From NCBI GenBank assembly GCA_904379015.1, contig CAJFHG010000011.1, positions 16,427 to 80,426 of the forward strand: a stretch of 64,000 nt of DNA. Reading direction: 5' to 3'. A model generated the notes under the pieces. The model ran no database searches. It was not told the origin of the DNA and worked only from the letters and a program-made list of their open reading frames with translations. This DNA is from Candidatus Paralachnospira caecorum (GTDB lineage: Bacteria > Bacillota > Clostridia > Lachnospirales > Lachnospiraceae). Below, in pieces: positions 27,864 to 35,421 of the stretch. Made by a program: the position numbers and the translations under genes. How positions within the stretch are numbered: position 1 is the stretch's first letter; every line of letters begins with the position of its first letter.

Positions 27864-27892
27864 TTGCCCCTGACGGGATTCTGTGTTAAAAT
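27864..27892 (+). promoter_or_regulatory. vanR promoter
   Basis: TTGCCC (27864-27869), 17-base spacer, TAAAAT (27887-27892), 55 bases before vanR. A GC-rich potential hairpin lies upstream (27838-27868). Confidence 0.45.
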
Positions 27893-27946
27893 GGTTCAGA
27901 AGTATACAAAACGGATACAGGACAGACGGAGGACAGAAGAAGTCTT

Positions 27947-28648
27947 ATGAATGAACAGATTCTGCTCGTGGACGACGAGAGGGAAATTGCGGATCTGATC
28001 GAGGTCTATCTGAAAAATGACGGATTCGCGGTCAGAAAATTCTATACAGGGCTGGAGGCTCTGGCCAGCATGGAGAAAGAGCCGCCGGATCTGGCGGTGC
28101 TGGATGTGATGCTTCCGGATCTGGACGGCTTCCGGATCCTTCAGAAGATCCGGGAGCATTATTTCTTCCCGGTGATCATGCTGACGGCCCGGGTGGAGGA
28201 TATGGACAAGATCATGGGACTGACCCTGGGGGCGGACGATTATATCACAAAGCCCTTTAATCCGCTGGAGGTGACAGCGCGGGTCAAGACACAGCTGAGA
28301 CGTTATAAAAACTACAACCGCGCCGGCCGGGAGGAGACGGAAAAAACAGAATATGATATCCGGGGACTGGTCATCAACAAGGCGTCCCATAAATGTTTCC
28401 TTTATGATGAGCCGGTCAGTCTGACGCCTCTGGAATTTTCCATTCTCTGGTATCTCTGCGAGAGAAAGGGACAGGTGGTATCCTCGGAGGAGCTCTATGA
28501 AGCTGTCTGGGGCGACCGGTATCTGGAAAACAGCAACAATACGGTGATGGCGCATATCGGACGGCTCAGAGAAAAGCTGAAGGAGCCTCCCAGAAAGCCG
28601 AAGTTCATAAAAACAGTATGGGGAGTGGGATATAAACTTGAAGACTGA
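27947..28648 (+). CDS. vanR: VanR-type response regulator
   Basis: OmpR-family regulator of 233 residues that would activate the glycopeptide-resistance genes downstream. It has the acidic pair DDE (residues 9-11), phospho-acceptor Asp in LAVLDVMLPDLDGF (~52), ADDYITKPFNPLEV with the conserved Lys, and a wHTH with LTPLEFSILWYL and NNTVMAHIGRLREKL. The sequence is close to VanR of VanG clusters by eye. RBS is weak. The kinase gene overlaps its end by 11 bases. Confidence 0.9.
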   Translation: MNEQILLVDDEREIADLIEVYLKNDGFAVRKFYTGLEALASMEKEPPDLAVLDVMLPDLDGFRILQKIREHYFFPVIMLTARVEDMDKIMGLTLGADDYITKPFNPLEVTARVKTQLRRYKNYNRAGREETEKTEYDIRGLVINKASHKCFLYDEPVSLTPLEFSILWYLCERKGQVVSSEELYEAVWGDRYLENSNNTVMAHIGRLREKLKEPPRKPKFIKTVWGVGYKLED

Positions 28649-29735
28649 AAAGAAATGGAGCAGCCATCTGGCGGGCCGCCTGTTTTTCAGGATGATCATG
28701 GCGGTCATCGCGTATACATTTGCCGGATTCATCCTCTATTTTCTGGCGGTGACGCTGTACAACAGCAGGCTGTGGACGGGGGATGAGCCGATCTACCAGC
28801 TGGTTCACTGGGCTGATATGAGAAGGGATATTCTGGCGCTGCTGTATCTGATGGTGGGGTATATCGCGATTTTTTCGTATTACTGGAAACGGCCCTTTGT
28901 TTATCTTCAGGAGGTGGCGGATGCGGCGGAAACGCTTTACCGCCCTGACGACAGCATGGTACAGCTGTCAGCGCCGCTCAGCTCGCTGGAAGCCAGGCTG
29001 AATCAGCTGAAGGTCCGGATCATTGGAAATGAGCGGGCGGCCAGGGAGGCGGAACAGAGGAAAAATGATCTGGTCACCTATCTGGCTCACGACCTGAAAA
29101 CGCCGATCACGTCCGTTATCGGCTATCTGACGCTTCTGGAGGATGAGCCTCAGATTTCGGAGCAGACGCGGATGCATTATACAGCGATCGCCCGGGAGAA
29201 GGCGGAGCGCCTGGATGACCTGATCAATGAATTTTTCGAGATCACCCGGTTCAATCTGTCCCATATTACCCTGGAAAAAACAAAAGTGCATCTGACCCGG
29301 ATGCTGGAACAGCTGATTTTTGAGTTCAGGCCCATGTTTCTTGAGAAGAACCTGGACTGCACGCTGGACGCGCCGGAGGATATTCCCTTTCTCTGCGATC
29401 CGGACAAGCTCCAGAGGGTGTTCGACAATCTTCTCAGGAACGCGGTGAGCTATAGTTATGAGAACAGCGTCATACGGATCACAGCCCGGGAAACACCCCA
29501 GTACGTAAAAGTGATATTTGAAAATGACGGGGATACCATTCCCGAGGAAAAGCTGCAGAGGATATTCGAGCAGTTTTACCGTCTGGACAGTTCCCGCAGG
29601 ACGGGAAGCGGCGGCGCGGGGCTGGGGCTGGCCATCGCGAAGGAGATCACCCGGCTGCACGGCGGGACCATCGAGGCGTTCAGCGCGGACAACCGGATCC
29701 GGTTTGAAGTGACCTTTCCCAGATCACCCGCGTAG
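28638..29735 (+). CDS. vanS: VanS-type sensor histidine kinase
   Basis: A 365-residue kinase with two helices (~17-40 and ~67-85) and a short extracellular loop, then HAMP-like linker, H-box YLAHDLKTPITSVIGYL (His ~152), N-box DNLLRNAVSYSYENS, and G-boxes GSGGAGLGLAIAKEI. The YLAHDLKTPITSVIGYLTLLED pattern is typical of VanS. The frame starts at TTG 28638, overlapping vanR, with GGGAGTGGGA upstream; the next ATG is inside the first helix, so TTG is preferred. It is expected to sense glycopeptides and phosphorylate VanR. Confidence 0.9.
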   Translation: MKTEKKWSSHLAGRLFFRMIMAVIAYTFAGFILYFLAVTLYNSRLWTGDEPIYQLVHWADMRRDILALLYLMVGYIAIFSYYWKRPFVYLQEVADAAETLYRPDDSMVQLSAPLSSLEARLNQLKVRIIGNERAAREAEQRKNDLVTYLAHDLKTPITSVIGYLTLLEDEPQISEQTRMHYTAIAREKAERLDDLINEFFEITRFNLSHITLEKTKVHLTRMLEQLIFEFRPMFLEKNLDCTLDAPEDIPFLCDPDKLQRVFDNLLRNAVSYSYENSVIRITARETPQYVKVIFENDGDTIPEEKLQRIFEQFYRLDSSRRTGSGGAGLGLAIAKEITRLHGGTIEAFSADNRIRFEVTFPRSPA

Positions 29736-29743
29736 GATCGCCG

Positions 29744-29766
29744 CTGTAGGAAAAATGTAAGAAATT
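29744..29766 (+). promoter_or_regulatory. Tandem VanR-like boxes before vanG
   Basis: Direct repeats CTGTAGGAAAAA (29744-29755) and ATGTAAGAAATT (29755-29766), 11 bases apart. The second differs from the enterococcal VanR box TCGTANGAAATT at two positions. A TTGGCA -35 candidate (29766-29771) starts where it ends. Confidence 0.6.
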
Positions 29767-29810
29767 TGGCAGAAAAGCTTCAGAGCTTCATAGGATGGAT
29801 GATAAGAAGT

Positions 29811-29860
29811 GCATCTGGCTTCCTGGTATCATGAAAGTGCCGGGAGGACAGATGCTTTTT
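29811..29860 (+). terminator. Terminator-like hairpin in the vanG leader
   Basis: GCATCTG (29811-29817) pairs with CAGATGC (29849-29855), with an inner CCTGG/CCGGG stem, followed directly by TTTTTATTT. It lies between the putative vanG promoter and the vanG start, so it could end the vanRS transcript or attenuate vanG. Confidence 0.65.
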
Positions 29861-29902
29861 ATTTCCCTTTCTGGACGACAGCCCGGCAGAAAGGACGGAA
29901 AA

Positions 29903-30994
29903 ATGATGAAAAAAACGATCGCGGTGCTGTTTGGAGGATGCTCTCCGGAATATCCTGTTTCGCTGCAGTCTGCTTACGCAGTGCTGACCAGCGTGGACGC
30001 GGAACGGTATGAGGTGATCCCGGTGGGGATCACCCGGGAGGGAGAGTGGTTCCGGTTTCTGGGGAAACCGGAGGATATTCTGACTGATGAGTGGAGCGTC
30101 AGGCCGGCGTTCCTGCGGAAGGTGTACTTTGTACCGGACAGGAGTCTCCATGGATTTCTGGAAGAACATGGCGGATGGGAAACGAACCGTCATGAGGACA
30201 GCAGAAACAGAAACGAGAGAAGGGTAAAGAAGGTTCCAGTGGACGCGGTGTTTCCTGTGCTTCACGGAAAGAACGGAGAGGACGGGACCGTACAGGGGCT
30301 TTTGGAGCTGGCGGGGATCCCCGTGGTGGGCTGCGGCATGGAGGCGTCCGCGCTCTGCATGGACAAGTACAGGGCCCATCTTCTGGTGTCCTGCGCGGGA
30401 ATTCCGGTGCCCAGGTCTGTGCTCCTTTCCGGGCGTCCGCAGGAGGCGGAGCTGATCCGCGCCGCCGAAGGACTCGGATGGCCGCTGTTCGTCAAGCCTC
30501 TCCGGGCGGGCTCCTCTTTCGGGATCACCAGGGCCGGGAAGCAGGAGGAGCTGGCAGACGCGGTCAGAAAGGCGTTTGAATATGACAGCGAGGTGCTGAT
30601 CGAAGAATATGTGGACGGCTTTGAGGTCGGCTGCGCGGTGCTTGGAACAGACCGTCTGACTGTGGGGCGGGTGGACGAAATTGAACTGTCGGAGGGATTT
30701 TTTGATTATACGGAGAAGTATACTCTGAAGACCTCCCGCATTCATATGCCGGCGAGAATTTCTCCGGAAACGGAAAGCAGGATCCAGGAATGCGCGAAGG
30801 CCATTTACCGAATACTGGGATGCTCCGGATTTGCCAGAGTCGATCTGTTTCTCCGGCCGGACGGGACGATCCTGTTCAATGAGGTCAATACCATTCCCGG
30901 ATTTACGGCCCACAGCCGTTATCCCGGCATGATGCGCGGAGCGGGCATTTCCTTCGCGGAGCTGGTAGACAGGCTGATCAGTCAGGAGGTGTGA
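29903..30994 (+). CDS. vanG: VanG-type D-alanine:D-serine ligase
   Basis: ATP-grasp ligase that makes D-Ala-D-Ser, a replacement for D-Ala-D-Ala that lowers glycopeptide binding to lipid II. The 363 residues show the Ddl N-terminal signature AVLFGGCSPEYPVSLQSAYAV, VFPVLHGKNGEDGTVQGLLELAG, FVKPLRAGSSFGITRA, the omega-loop region FFDYTEKYTLKTSRIHMPA and the metal-binding LFNEVNTIPGFT. The EKYTLKTS loop is characteristic of VanG/VanC/VanE-type D-Ser ligases and differs from the D-Lac KAK/EKY forms. Two adjacent ATGs (29903, 29906) follow AAAGGACGG. The stop overlaps the next frame slightly. Confidence 0.9.
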   Translation: MMKKTIAVLFGGCSPEYPVSLQSAYAVLTSVDAERYEVIPVGITREGEWFRFLGKPEDILTDEWSVRPAFLRKVYFVPDRSLHGFLEEHGGWETNRHEDSRNRNERRVKKVPVDAVFPVLHGKNGEDGTVQGLLELAGIPVVGCGMEASALCMDKYRAHLLVSCAGIPVPRSVLLSGRPQEAELIRAAEGLGWPLFVKPLRAGSSFGITRAGKQEELADAVRKAFEYDSEVLIEEYVDGFEVGCAVLGTDRLTVGRVDEIELSEGFFDYTEKYTLKTSRIHMPARISPETESRIQECAKAIYRILGCSGFARVDLFLRPDGTILFNEVNTIPGFTAHSRYPGMMRGAGISFAELVDRLISQEV

Positions 30995-30999
30995 AGAAA

Positions 31000-31758
31000 A
31001 TGGACGGAAAAGAACTGATTCTGACCGGACAGAGCATTCACAGGGGCAATCTGATCCTGGTGAATGGACAGCATCCCATTCAGGAGGAGATGCGTTCCGA
31101 CTGCGTGCCGGTGAATGAACGGGAGACGCAGATCCTGCTTCATATCAGGGCGGCGGCCTGTCTGGCAGGGCTTCTCGCGGAAATCGGCGGAACCGGAAAA
31201 ATCGTGTCGGTCAGCGGATACCGCACCAGAGAGGAACAGGAAGAAATTTACAGGGATTCCATGAAAGAGAACGGCGAGGCCTTTACCAGACAGTATGTGG
31301 CTCTTCCGGACCGCAGTGAACATCAGACCGGGCTTGCTATCGATCTGGGACTTAAGAAATCAGTCATTGATTTTATCCGTCCCAGTTTTCCCAGGATCGG
31401 GATCTGCGGGACATTCAGAAAAAAAGCGGCCCGGTACGGCTTTATAGAACGGTATCCGAAGGGAAAAGAGGCGGTTACGGGAATCGCGGAGGAACCGTGG
31501 CATTTCCGCTATGTGGGCTATCCCCATTCTGTGATCATGGCGGAGCGGGGATTGTGCCTGGAGGAGTATGAGACATTTCTGGAGCGCTATCCCTATGGGG
31601 GAGAGCACCTGATCCTGGAAATGCCGGAAGAAGGCTGCGTTGAGATCTTTTACGCGGGGGCGCGCAGATCAGTGATCATCCCGAAGGACGCGGTCGCGGA
31701 GATTTCCGGCGACAACCGGTCAGGACGGATCGTGACCTTGTGGAGGAAAAATGTATGA
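31000..31758 (+). CDS. vanXY: VanXY-type D,D-dipeptidase/D,D-carboxypeptidase
   Basis: Zn-peptidase of the M15/VanY family, 252 residues, that removes D-Ala-D-Ala precursors so that D-Ser-ended ones dominate. Visible are SGYRTREEQEEIYRDS, the zinc ligands His and Asp in SEHQTGLAIDL, and EEPWHFRYVGYPHS with catalytic Glu and third zinc His. No signal peptide, consistent with cytoplasmic VanXY. GTG at 30991 abuts AGGAGG, so the ATG at 31000 with ~10-base spacing is used. It overlaps vanT by 4 bases (ATGA). Confidence 0.9.
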   Translation: MDGKELILTGQSIHRGNLILVNGQHPIQEEMRSDCVPVNERETQILLHIRAAACLAGLLAEIGGTGKIVSVSGYRTREEQEEIYRDSMKENGEAFTRQYVALPDRSEHQTGLAIDLGLKKSVIDFIRPSFPRIGICGTFRKKAARYGFIERYPKGKEAVTGIAEEPWHFRYVGYPHSVIMAERGLCLEEYETFLERYPYGGEHLILEMPEEGCVEIFYAGARRSVIIPKDAVAEISGDNRSGRIVTLWRKNV

Positions 31759-33926
31759 TGAGAAGAAACAGGGCCTATGCGGGGCTTGACCGATTCCGCC
31801 TTCTGGCCGCTTTTCTGGTCATCGCGATTCACATTTCGCCGCTTGAGACCATAAACGGGACAGGGGATTTTATCCTGACCAGGATCATCGGAAGAACCGC
31901 GGTGCCGTTTTTCTTCATGACATCCGGATTCTTTCTGGAGAAGGACGTGCTGGATCCGGCCGGGAAGAGAAAGGAATTCGTAAAGAAACTGCTGATGCTC
32001 TATGGAATTTCCATTCTTCTTTATCTTCCGCTGAACGTCTATATGGGATATTTCCGGGAAACGCTGCTCCTTCCTGTTCTGTTGAAGGATCTGCTGTTCA
32101 ACGGGACTCTGTACCATTTATGGTATTTCCCGGCGGCCGTGATCGGAGCCATTCTGTCAGGTGTCCTGATCAGGCGGTTCGGATATCGAAAAGCATTTCT
32201 GGCGGCTGCGGGGCTTTACGCGGCCGGGTTTCTGGGAGACAGCTATTTCGGGATCGCGCAGAGGGTGCCGGTGCTGCGGCTGTTTTATGAAAACCTGTTT
32301 GCCGTCAGCGATTACACGAGGAACGGCATTTTTTATGCGCCGGTGTTTTTCGTCATGGGCGGATGGATCGCCGCTGAAGGGCCGAAAGCGGGACAGAAAC
32401 AGACGGCCTCCTGTCTGGCGGGATTTCTCGCCGGCATGGCGCTCATGACCGCTGAAGGACTGCTTCTGCGAAACAGCGGGATCATGCGTCATGACAGTAT
32501 GTACCTGTTTCTGCTGCCGGTCATGTATTTCCTCTTCGGGCTGCTTCTGAAGATCAGGGGCCCGAGGCAGAGCTGGGCCCGAGACGCGTCGATGATCATG
32601 TACATCGTGCATCCGGCGCTGATCGTAGCGGTAAGGGCAGCCGTGAAGCTCTTTTCTTTTCCTTCTGCGCTGGTGACCCAGCCGCTGCTGCTCTATGCCG
32701 CGGTGGCCGTTTTGTCTCTGGGAACCGGACTGTTCTGTCATGTCCTGAAAACCAGGATCCGGAGACGGCAGAGGGGCCGAAACCGGAAGCAGTGTCTGCG
32801 GCGCCGGGCACAGACCGGTCTGAGAGCATGGAAGGAGCTTGACAGAGAAAACCTCCGGCATAATGTCAGAGTGCTGGAACGCGCCATGCCGCCGGGCTGC
32901 TCGCTGATGGCGGTCGTGAAGGCAGAGGCCTACGGGTGCGGAGGGGCACAGGCGGCCCGCTGCATGATGCAGGCAGGAGTCCGGACCTTTGCCGTGGCGG
33001 CGCTGGATGAGGGAATCCAGCTCAGAAAGCAGGAAGTGCGGGGCGAGATCCTGGTGCTCGGCTATACCCACCCGGACCGGGCAGGGGAGCTGCGCAGATA
33101 TGACCTGACGCAGACCGTATGCGATTATGAACATGCCAGAGCGCTGAACGCAGGCGGCAGAACACTGAAGGTGCATCTGGCGGTGGATACGGGAATGCAC
33201 CGTCTGGGGATCGGTCTTCAGGAAGCAGACCGCGCGGAAGAAATACTCGGAATGAAGCATCTGAGGGTGACAGGTATTTTTACCCATCTGTCTGCGGCAG
33301 ATAGTGAAGTGCCGGAGGACAGGGCGTTCACAGAAGAACAGATCAGACGGTTTTCCCTGTTTCTGGATGAGCTGTTCCGCAGGGGCATTTCTCTTCCGGC
33401 GGTTCATATTCAGAGCAGCTACGGCTTCCTCAATTATCCGGCGGAGGGATGCAGCTATGTCCGGGCCGGGATCCTTCTGTGCGGGGCAGACAGCAGCGAC
33501 CGGATTTACAAGGCGAGAAAGCTGGATCTGCGTCCGGTGCTGTCGCTGAGGGCGAAGGTGGCGTCGGTGAGGACCATCGGGCCGGGGGAGAGTGTCGGTT
33601 ATAACCGGACTTACCAGGCAGAAAGCAGACGGAGGATCGCAGTGGTGACCATCGGATACGGAGACGGCTACCCCAGGAGCCTGTCCGGCGCGGGAACCGT
33701 GCTGATCCGCGGCAGACGGGTCCCGGTGATCGGAAGGATCTGCATGGATCAGCTCATGGTCGATGTGAGCGCGGTTCCGGAGACAGAGCCCGGCGATACG
33801 GCAACGCTGATCGGCCGAGACGGCAGAGAGGAGATCCGGGCGGAGGAGGTGGCAGGGGAAGCGGAGACCATCGTCAATGAACTGTTCAGCCGTCTCGGGA
33901 GACGCCTGAGGCAGGTATGGGTCTGA
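31755..33926 (+). CDS. vanT: VanT-type membrane-bound serine/alanine racemase
   Basis: Supplies D-serine to VanG. The 723 residues comprise an N-terminal membrane domain with about ten helices and acyltransferase-3 features (YAGLDRFRLLAAFLVIAIHISP, FFFMTSGFFLEKDV; ~1-345) and a C-terminal alanine-racemase fold (~355-720). PLP lysine is in AVVKAEAYGCG (~388); also VDTGMHRLGIG, the second catalytic Tyr in GESVGYNRTYQ, and TIGYGDGYPR. This two-domain plan is diagnostic of VanT. The ATG at 31755 fits GGAGG at 31742-31746; a GTG at 31740 precedes that site. Confidence 0.93.
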   Translation: MMRRNRAYAGLDRFRLLAAFLVIAIHISPLETINGTGDFILTRIIGRTAVPFFFMTSGFFLEKDVLDPAGKRKEFVKKLLMLYGISILLYLPLNVYMGYFRETLLLPVLLKDLLFNGTLYHLWYFPAAVIGAILSGVLIRRFGYRKAFLAAAGLYAAGFLGDSYFGIAQRVPVLRLFYENLFAVSDYTRNGIFYAPVFFVMGGWIAAEGPKAGQKQTASCLAGFLAGMALMTAEGLLLRNSGIMRHDSMYLFLLPVMYFLFGLLLKIRGPRQSWARDASMIMYIVHPALIVAVRAAVKLFSFPSALVTQPLLLYAAVAVLSLGTGLFCHVLKTRIRRRQRGRNRKQCLRRRAQTGLRAWKELDRENLRHNVRVLERAMPPGCSLMAVVKAEAYGCGGAQAARCMMQAGVRTFAVAALDEGIQLRKQEVRGEILVLGYTHPDRAGELRRYDLTQTVCDYEHARALNAGGRTLKVHLAVDTGMHRLGIGLQEADRAEEILGMKHLRVTGIFTHLSAADSEVPEDRAFTEEQIRRFSLFLDELFRRGISLPAVHIQSSYGFLNYPAEGCSYVRAGILLCGADSSDRIYKARKLDLRPVLSLRAKVASVRTIGPGESVGYNRTYQAESRRRIAVVTIGYGDGYPRSLSGAGTVLIRGRRVPVIGRICMDQLMVDVSAVPETEPGDTATLIGRDGREEIRAEEVAGEAETIVNELFSRLGRRLRQVWV

Positions 33927-33997
33927 CATGGCCGAACCGCTGCCCATGGGGTCTGCGGAAATCTGCGAAAAAGTTGTGAAAAAAGAAAAAGAACCGG

Positions 33998-34027
33998 TTG
34001 ACAAAGGAGGAGTTCCTATAGTATAGT
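33998..34027 (+). promoter_or_regulatory. tRNA-Thr promoter
   Basis: TTGACA (33998-34003), 18-base spacer, TATAGT (34022-34027), 46 bases before the tRNA. Confidence 0.65.
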
Positions 34028-34073
34028 AGTAACGTTGACAAGCCCGGTTGCATTGTGCCAGGTTTGAAGACGT

Positions 34074-34146
34074 GCTTCCGTGGCTCAGTTGGTAGAGCAA
34101 TTGATTCGTAATCAATAGGTCGCCGGTTCAAGTCCGGCCGGGAGCT
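34074..34146 (+). tRNA. tRNA-Thr (anticodon CGU)
   Basis: Cloverleaf folds by eye: acceptor GCTTCCG/CGGGAGC (one G-U), D arm GCTC-GAGC with AGTTGGTA loop, anticodon stem ATTGA/TCAAT with loop TTCGTAA (anticodon CGT), T arm GCCGG-TTCAAGT-CCGGC, discriminator T. CCA is not encoded. G1-C72, C2-G71 and the GU of the anticodon are threonine identity elements. Confidence 0.95.
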
Positions 34147-34156
34147 GCGAATAGAA

Positions 34157-34211
34157 AGCTACATTTTGACCTCGGAAGAAATATTAGGAAGGCTAAAATG
34201 TGGCTTTTTTG
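34157..34211 (+). terminator. tRNA terminator
   Basis: AGCTACATTTT (34157-34167) pairs with AAAATGTGGCT (34195-34205), 11 pairs with one G-U, followed by TTTTT. Confidence 0.8.
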
Positions 34212-34242
34212 TTATTTGTAAAAATAGTGATGTATCTTCTGA

Positions 34243-34452
34243 TATGGAGGAAATCAAAATAATTGCCAGGTCATTGCCACTACACACAGTTATGAATGTA
34301 TAAGAGCTGCTGTCGAAAGTATAGAAGAAAGTGGAAGAATGGAAAACTTCTGCTATTTTCGTATTGACAGGGAGAGAGAAGGGCATGTTGCATATCGGTA
34401 TTCGGATGATTTACTTAAGGCGGCTATTAATACAAATTTGGAGGTGCGCTGA
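34243..34452 (+). pseudogene. C-terminal remnant of an AAA/OLD-like ATPase
   Basis: The frame ending at TGA 34450-34452 reads NQNNCQVIATTHSYECIRAAVE, then a MENFCYFRIDRE strand and a final helix. The IATTHSYECI segment is the Walker B-distal switch region of ABC/AAA ATPases of the OLD type (ATTHS is the usual form). Only ~65 residues remain and the Walker A half is missing, so most of the gene has been lost next to the tRNA. It overlaps the next gene by one base (TGATG), with GGAGGTG inside its end. Confidence 0.7.
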
Positions 34453-35169
34453 TGTCTTCCAGAAATGAAACTTTAAAAATTCACAAGCTACATATAATTT
34501 TATGTGAAGGCGCAGATGAATACTGGTTTTTAATTCGTTTATTGAACAGTAACGAATTAGCTGATACCCCCTTTTTTTTCGGAGAGTATTCAGGTGATTG
34601 ATTTCGGAGGGAATGAGGAGCTGCATAATCAGTTGAGTGTTTTAAAGTTAACGCCGGGTTTTGCTAATGTAGAGTCTTTATTAATTATGCGTGATGCAGA
34701 ACGGAATGCCGAAGGAGCTATAAAACAGATTAGTGCCAGTTTGGGGAAAGTAAATTTGCCTGTTCCGGAGGGTCCTGGAGTATGGGTTTCACAAGGCGGA
34801 AAATTGAAAGTTGGTTATTTGCTGTTTCCGGATTGCAATAATATTGCTAAAGAGGGAACCCTGGAAGATTTATGCCTTTCTATTTTAAAACAGTCGGATT
34901 ATATAAAAGTATTAGAAGAAATCAGGAGATTTCTTGTATTATTGAAACAAAATTGTCAGAGGGAATTTTCACATGAATTTAAAACTCGATTACATACTTA
35001 TTTTTCTGTTACTGATAAATTTGTTGGTATGAAGATTGGAGAAGCCGCAGAAGCACAGGCCTTTGATTGGAATCATGATAAATTGAGTTTTTTTAAGTCT
35101 TTTCTTTTAGCAGCACAATGTGTTAATCAAAAAAATAATGTTATGATAGCAAGACCAGTCGGAGATTAG
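34452..35169 (+). pseudogene. TOPRIM-like DUF3226 protein, frameshifted
   Basis: From ATG 34452 the frame ends at TGA 34599-34601 after 49 residues; the next frame continues to 35169. The split is at a C5T8 run (34567-34579). Joined, it is about 240 residues: IILCEGADEYWFLIRLL (TOPRIM Glu), VIDFGGNEEL, IMRDAERNAEGAIKQI (acidic pair), and a C-terminal helical part. This fits DUF3226/OLD-type TOPRIM nucleases that pair with ATPases. AT-rich compared with neighbours. Either a decayed defence-type pair or a phase-variable tract. Confidence 0.7.
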
Positions 35170-35197
35170 ATACGGCAAAGCTCCGGCCGGTCTTTTT
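35153..35197 (+). terminator. Terminator after the DUF3226 remnant
   Basis: GACCAGTCGGAG (35153-35164) and CTCCGGCCGGTC (35181-35192) pair at 11 of 12 positions, followed by TTTTT. The stop codon lies in the loop. Confidence 0.7.
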
Positions 35198-35239
35198 AAA
35201 TGATGAAACGAAAAGCGGACTGTGGTTTGAAAAAAGTGC

Positions 35240-35268
35240 TTGCAATTTCTTTTTATATGGTGTAGAAT
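35240..35268 (+). promoter_or_regulatory. asd promoter
   Basis: TTGCAA (35240-35245), 17-base spacer, TAGAAT (35263-35268). The ~147-base leader contains an 8-bp hairpin GGCAGCGG (35355-35362) / CCGCTGCC (35388-35395). It does not resemble a lysine riboswitch. Confidence 0.6.
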
Positions 35269-35421
35269 ACTGCAATGGAAAGACAAATGTACGCGAAGAA
35301 AAGACAGTCCGGAAGAACGGACAGGGAGAACGTGTGCGCAGAAGTTTGTCATAAGGCAGCGGCGCGGGAAACAGCCCCGTGCATGGTCCGCTGCCTGAAT
35401 ATAAAGGATTACGAGGAGAAT

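Noticed and set aside
27810..27885. GC-rich stem region with CTCTCAGG and GGGGCAA on the minus strand, resembling parts of a glycine or TPP riboswitch
   Set aside because: Order and flanking motifs do not fit either class, and a -10 TATAAT for the ABC genes lies downstream, so the element would not be in that transcript. On the plus strand it lies over the vanR promoter.
35179..35192. Near copy (inverted) of the tRNA-Thr 3' end as an attachment site
   Set aside because: It is in the wrong orientation, has a base missing, and is explained as one arm of the terminator at 35153-35197.
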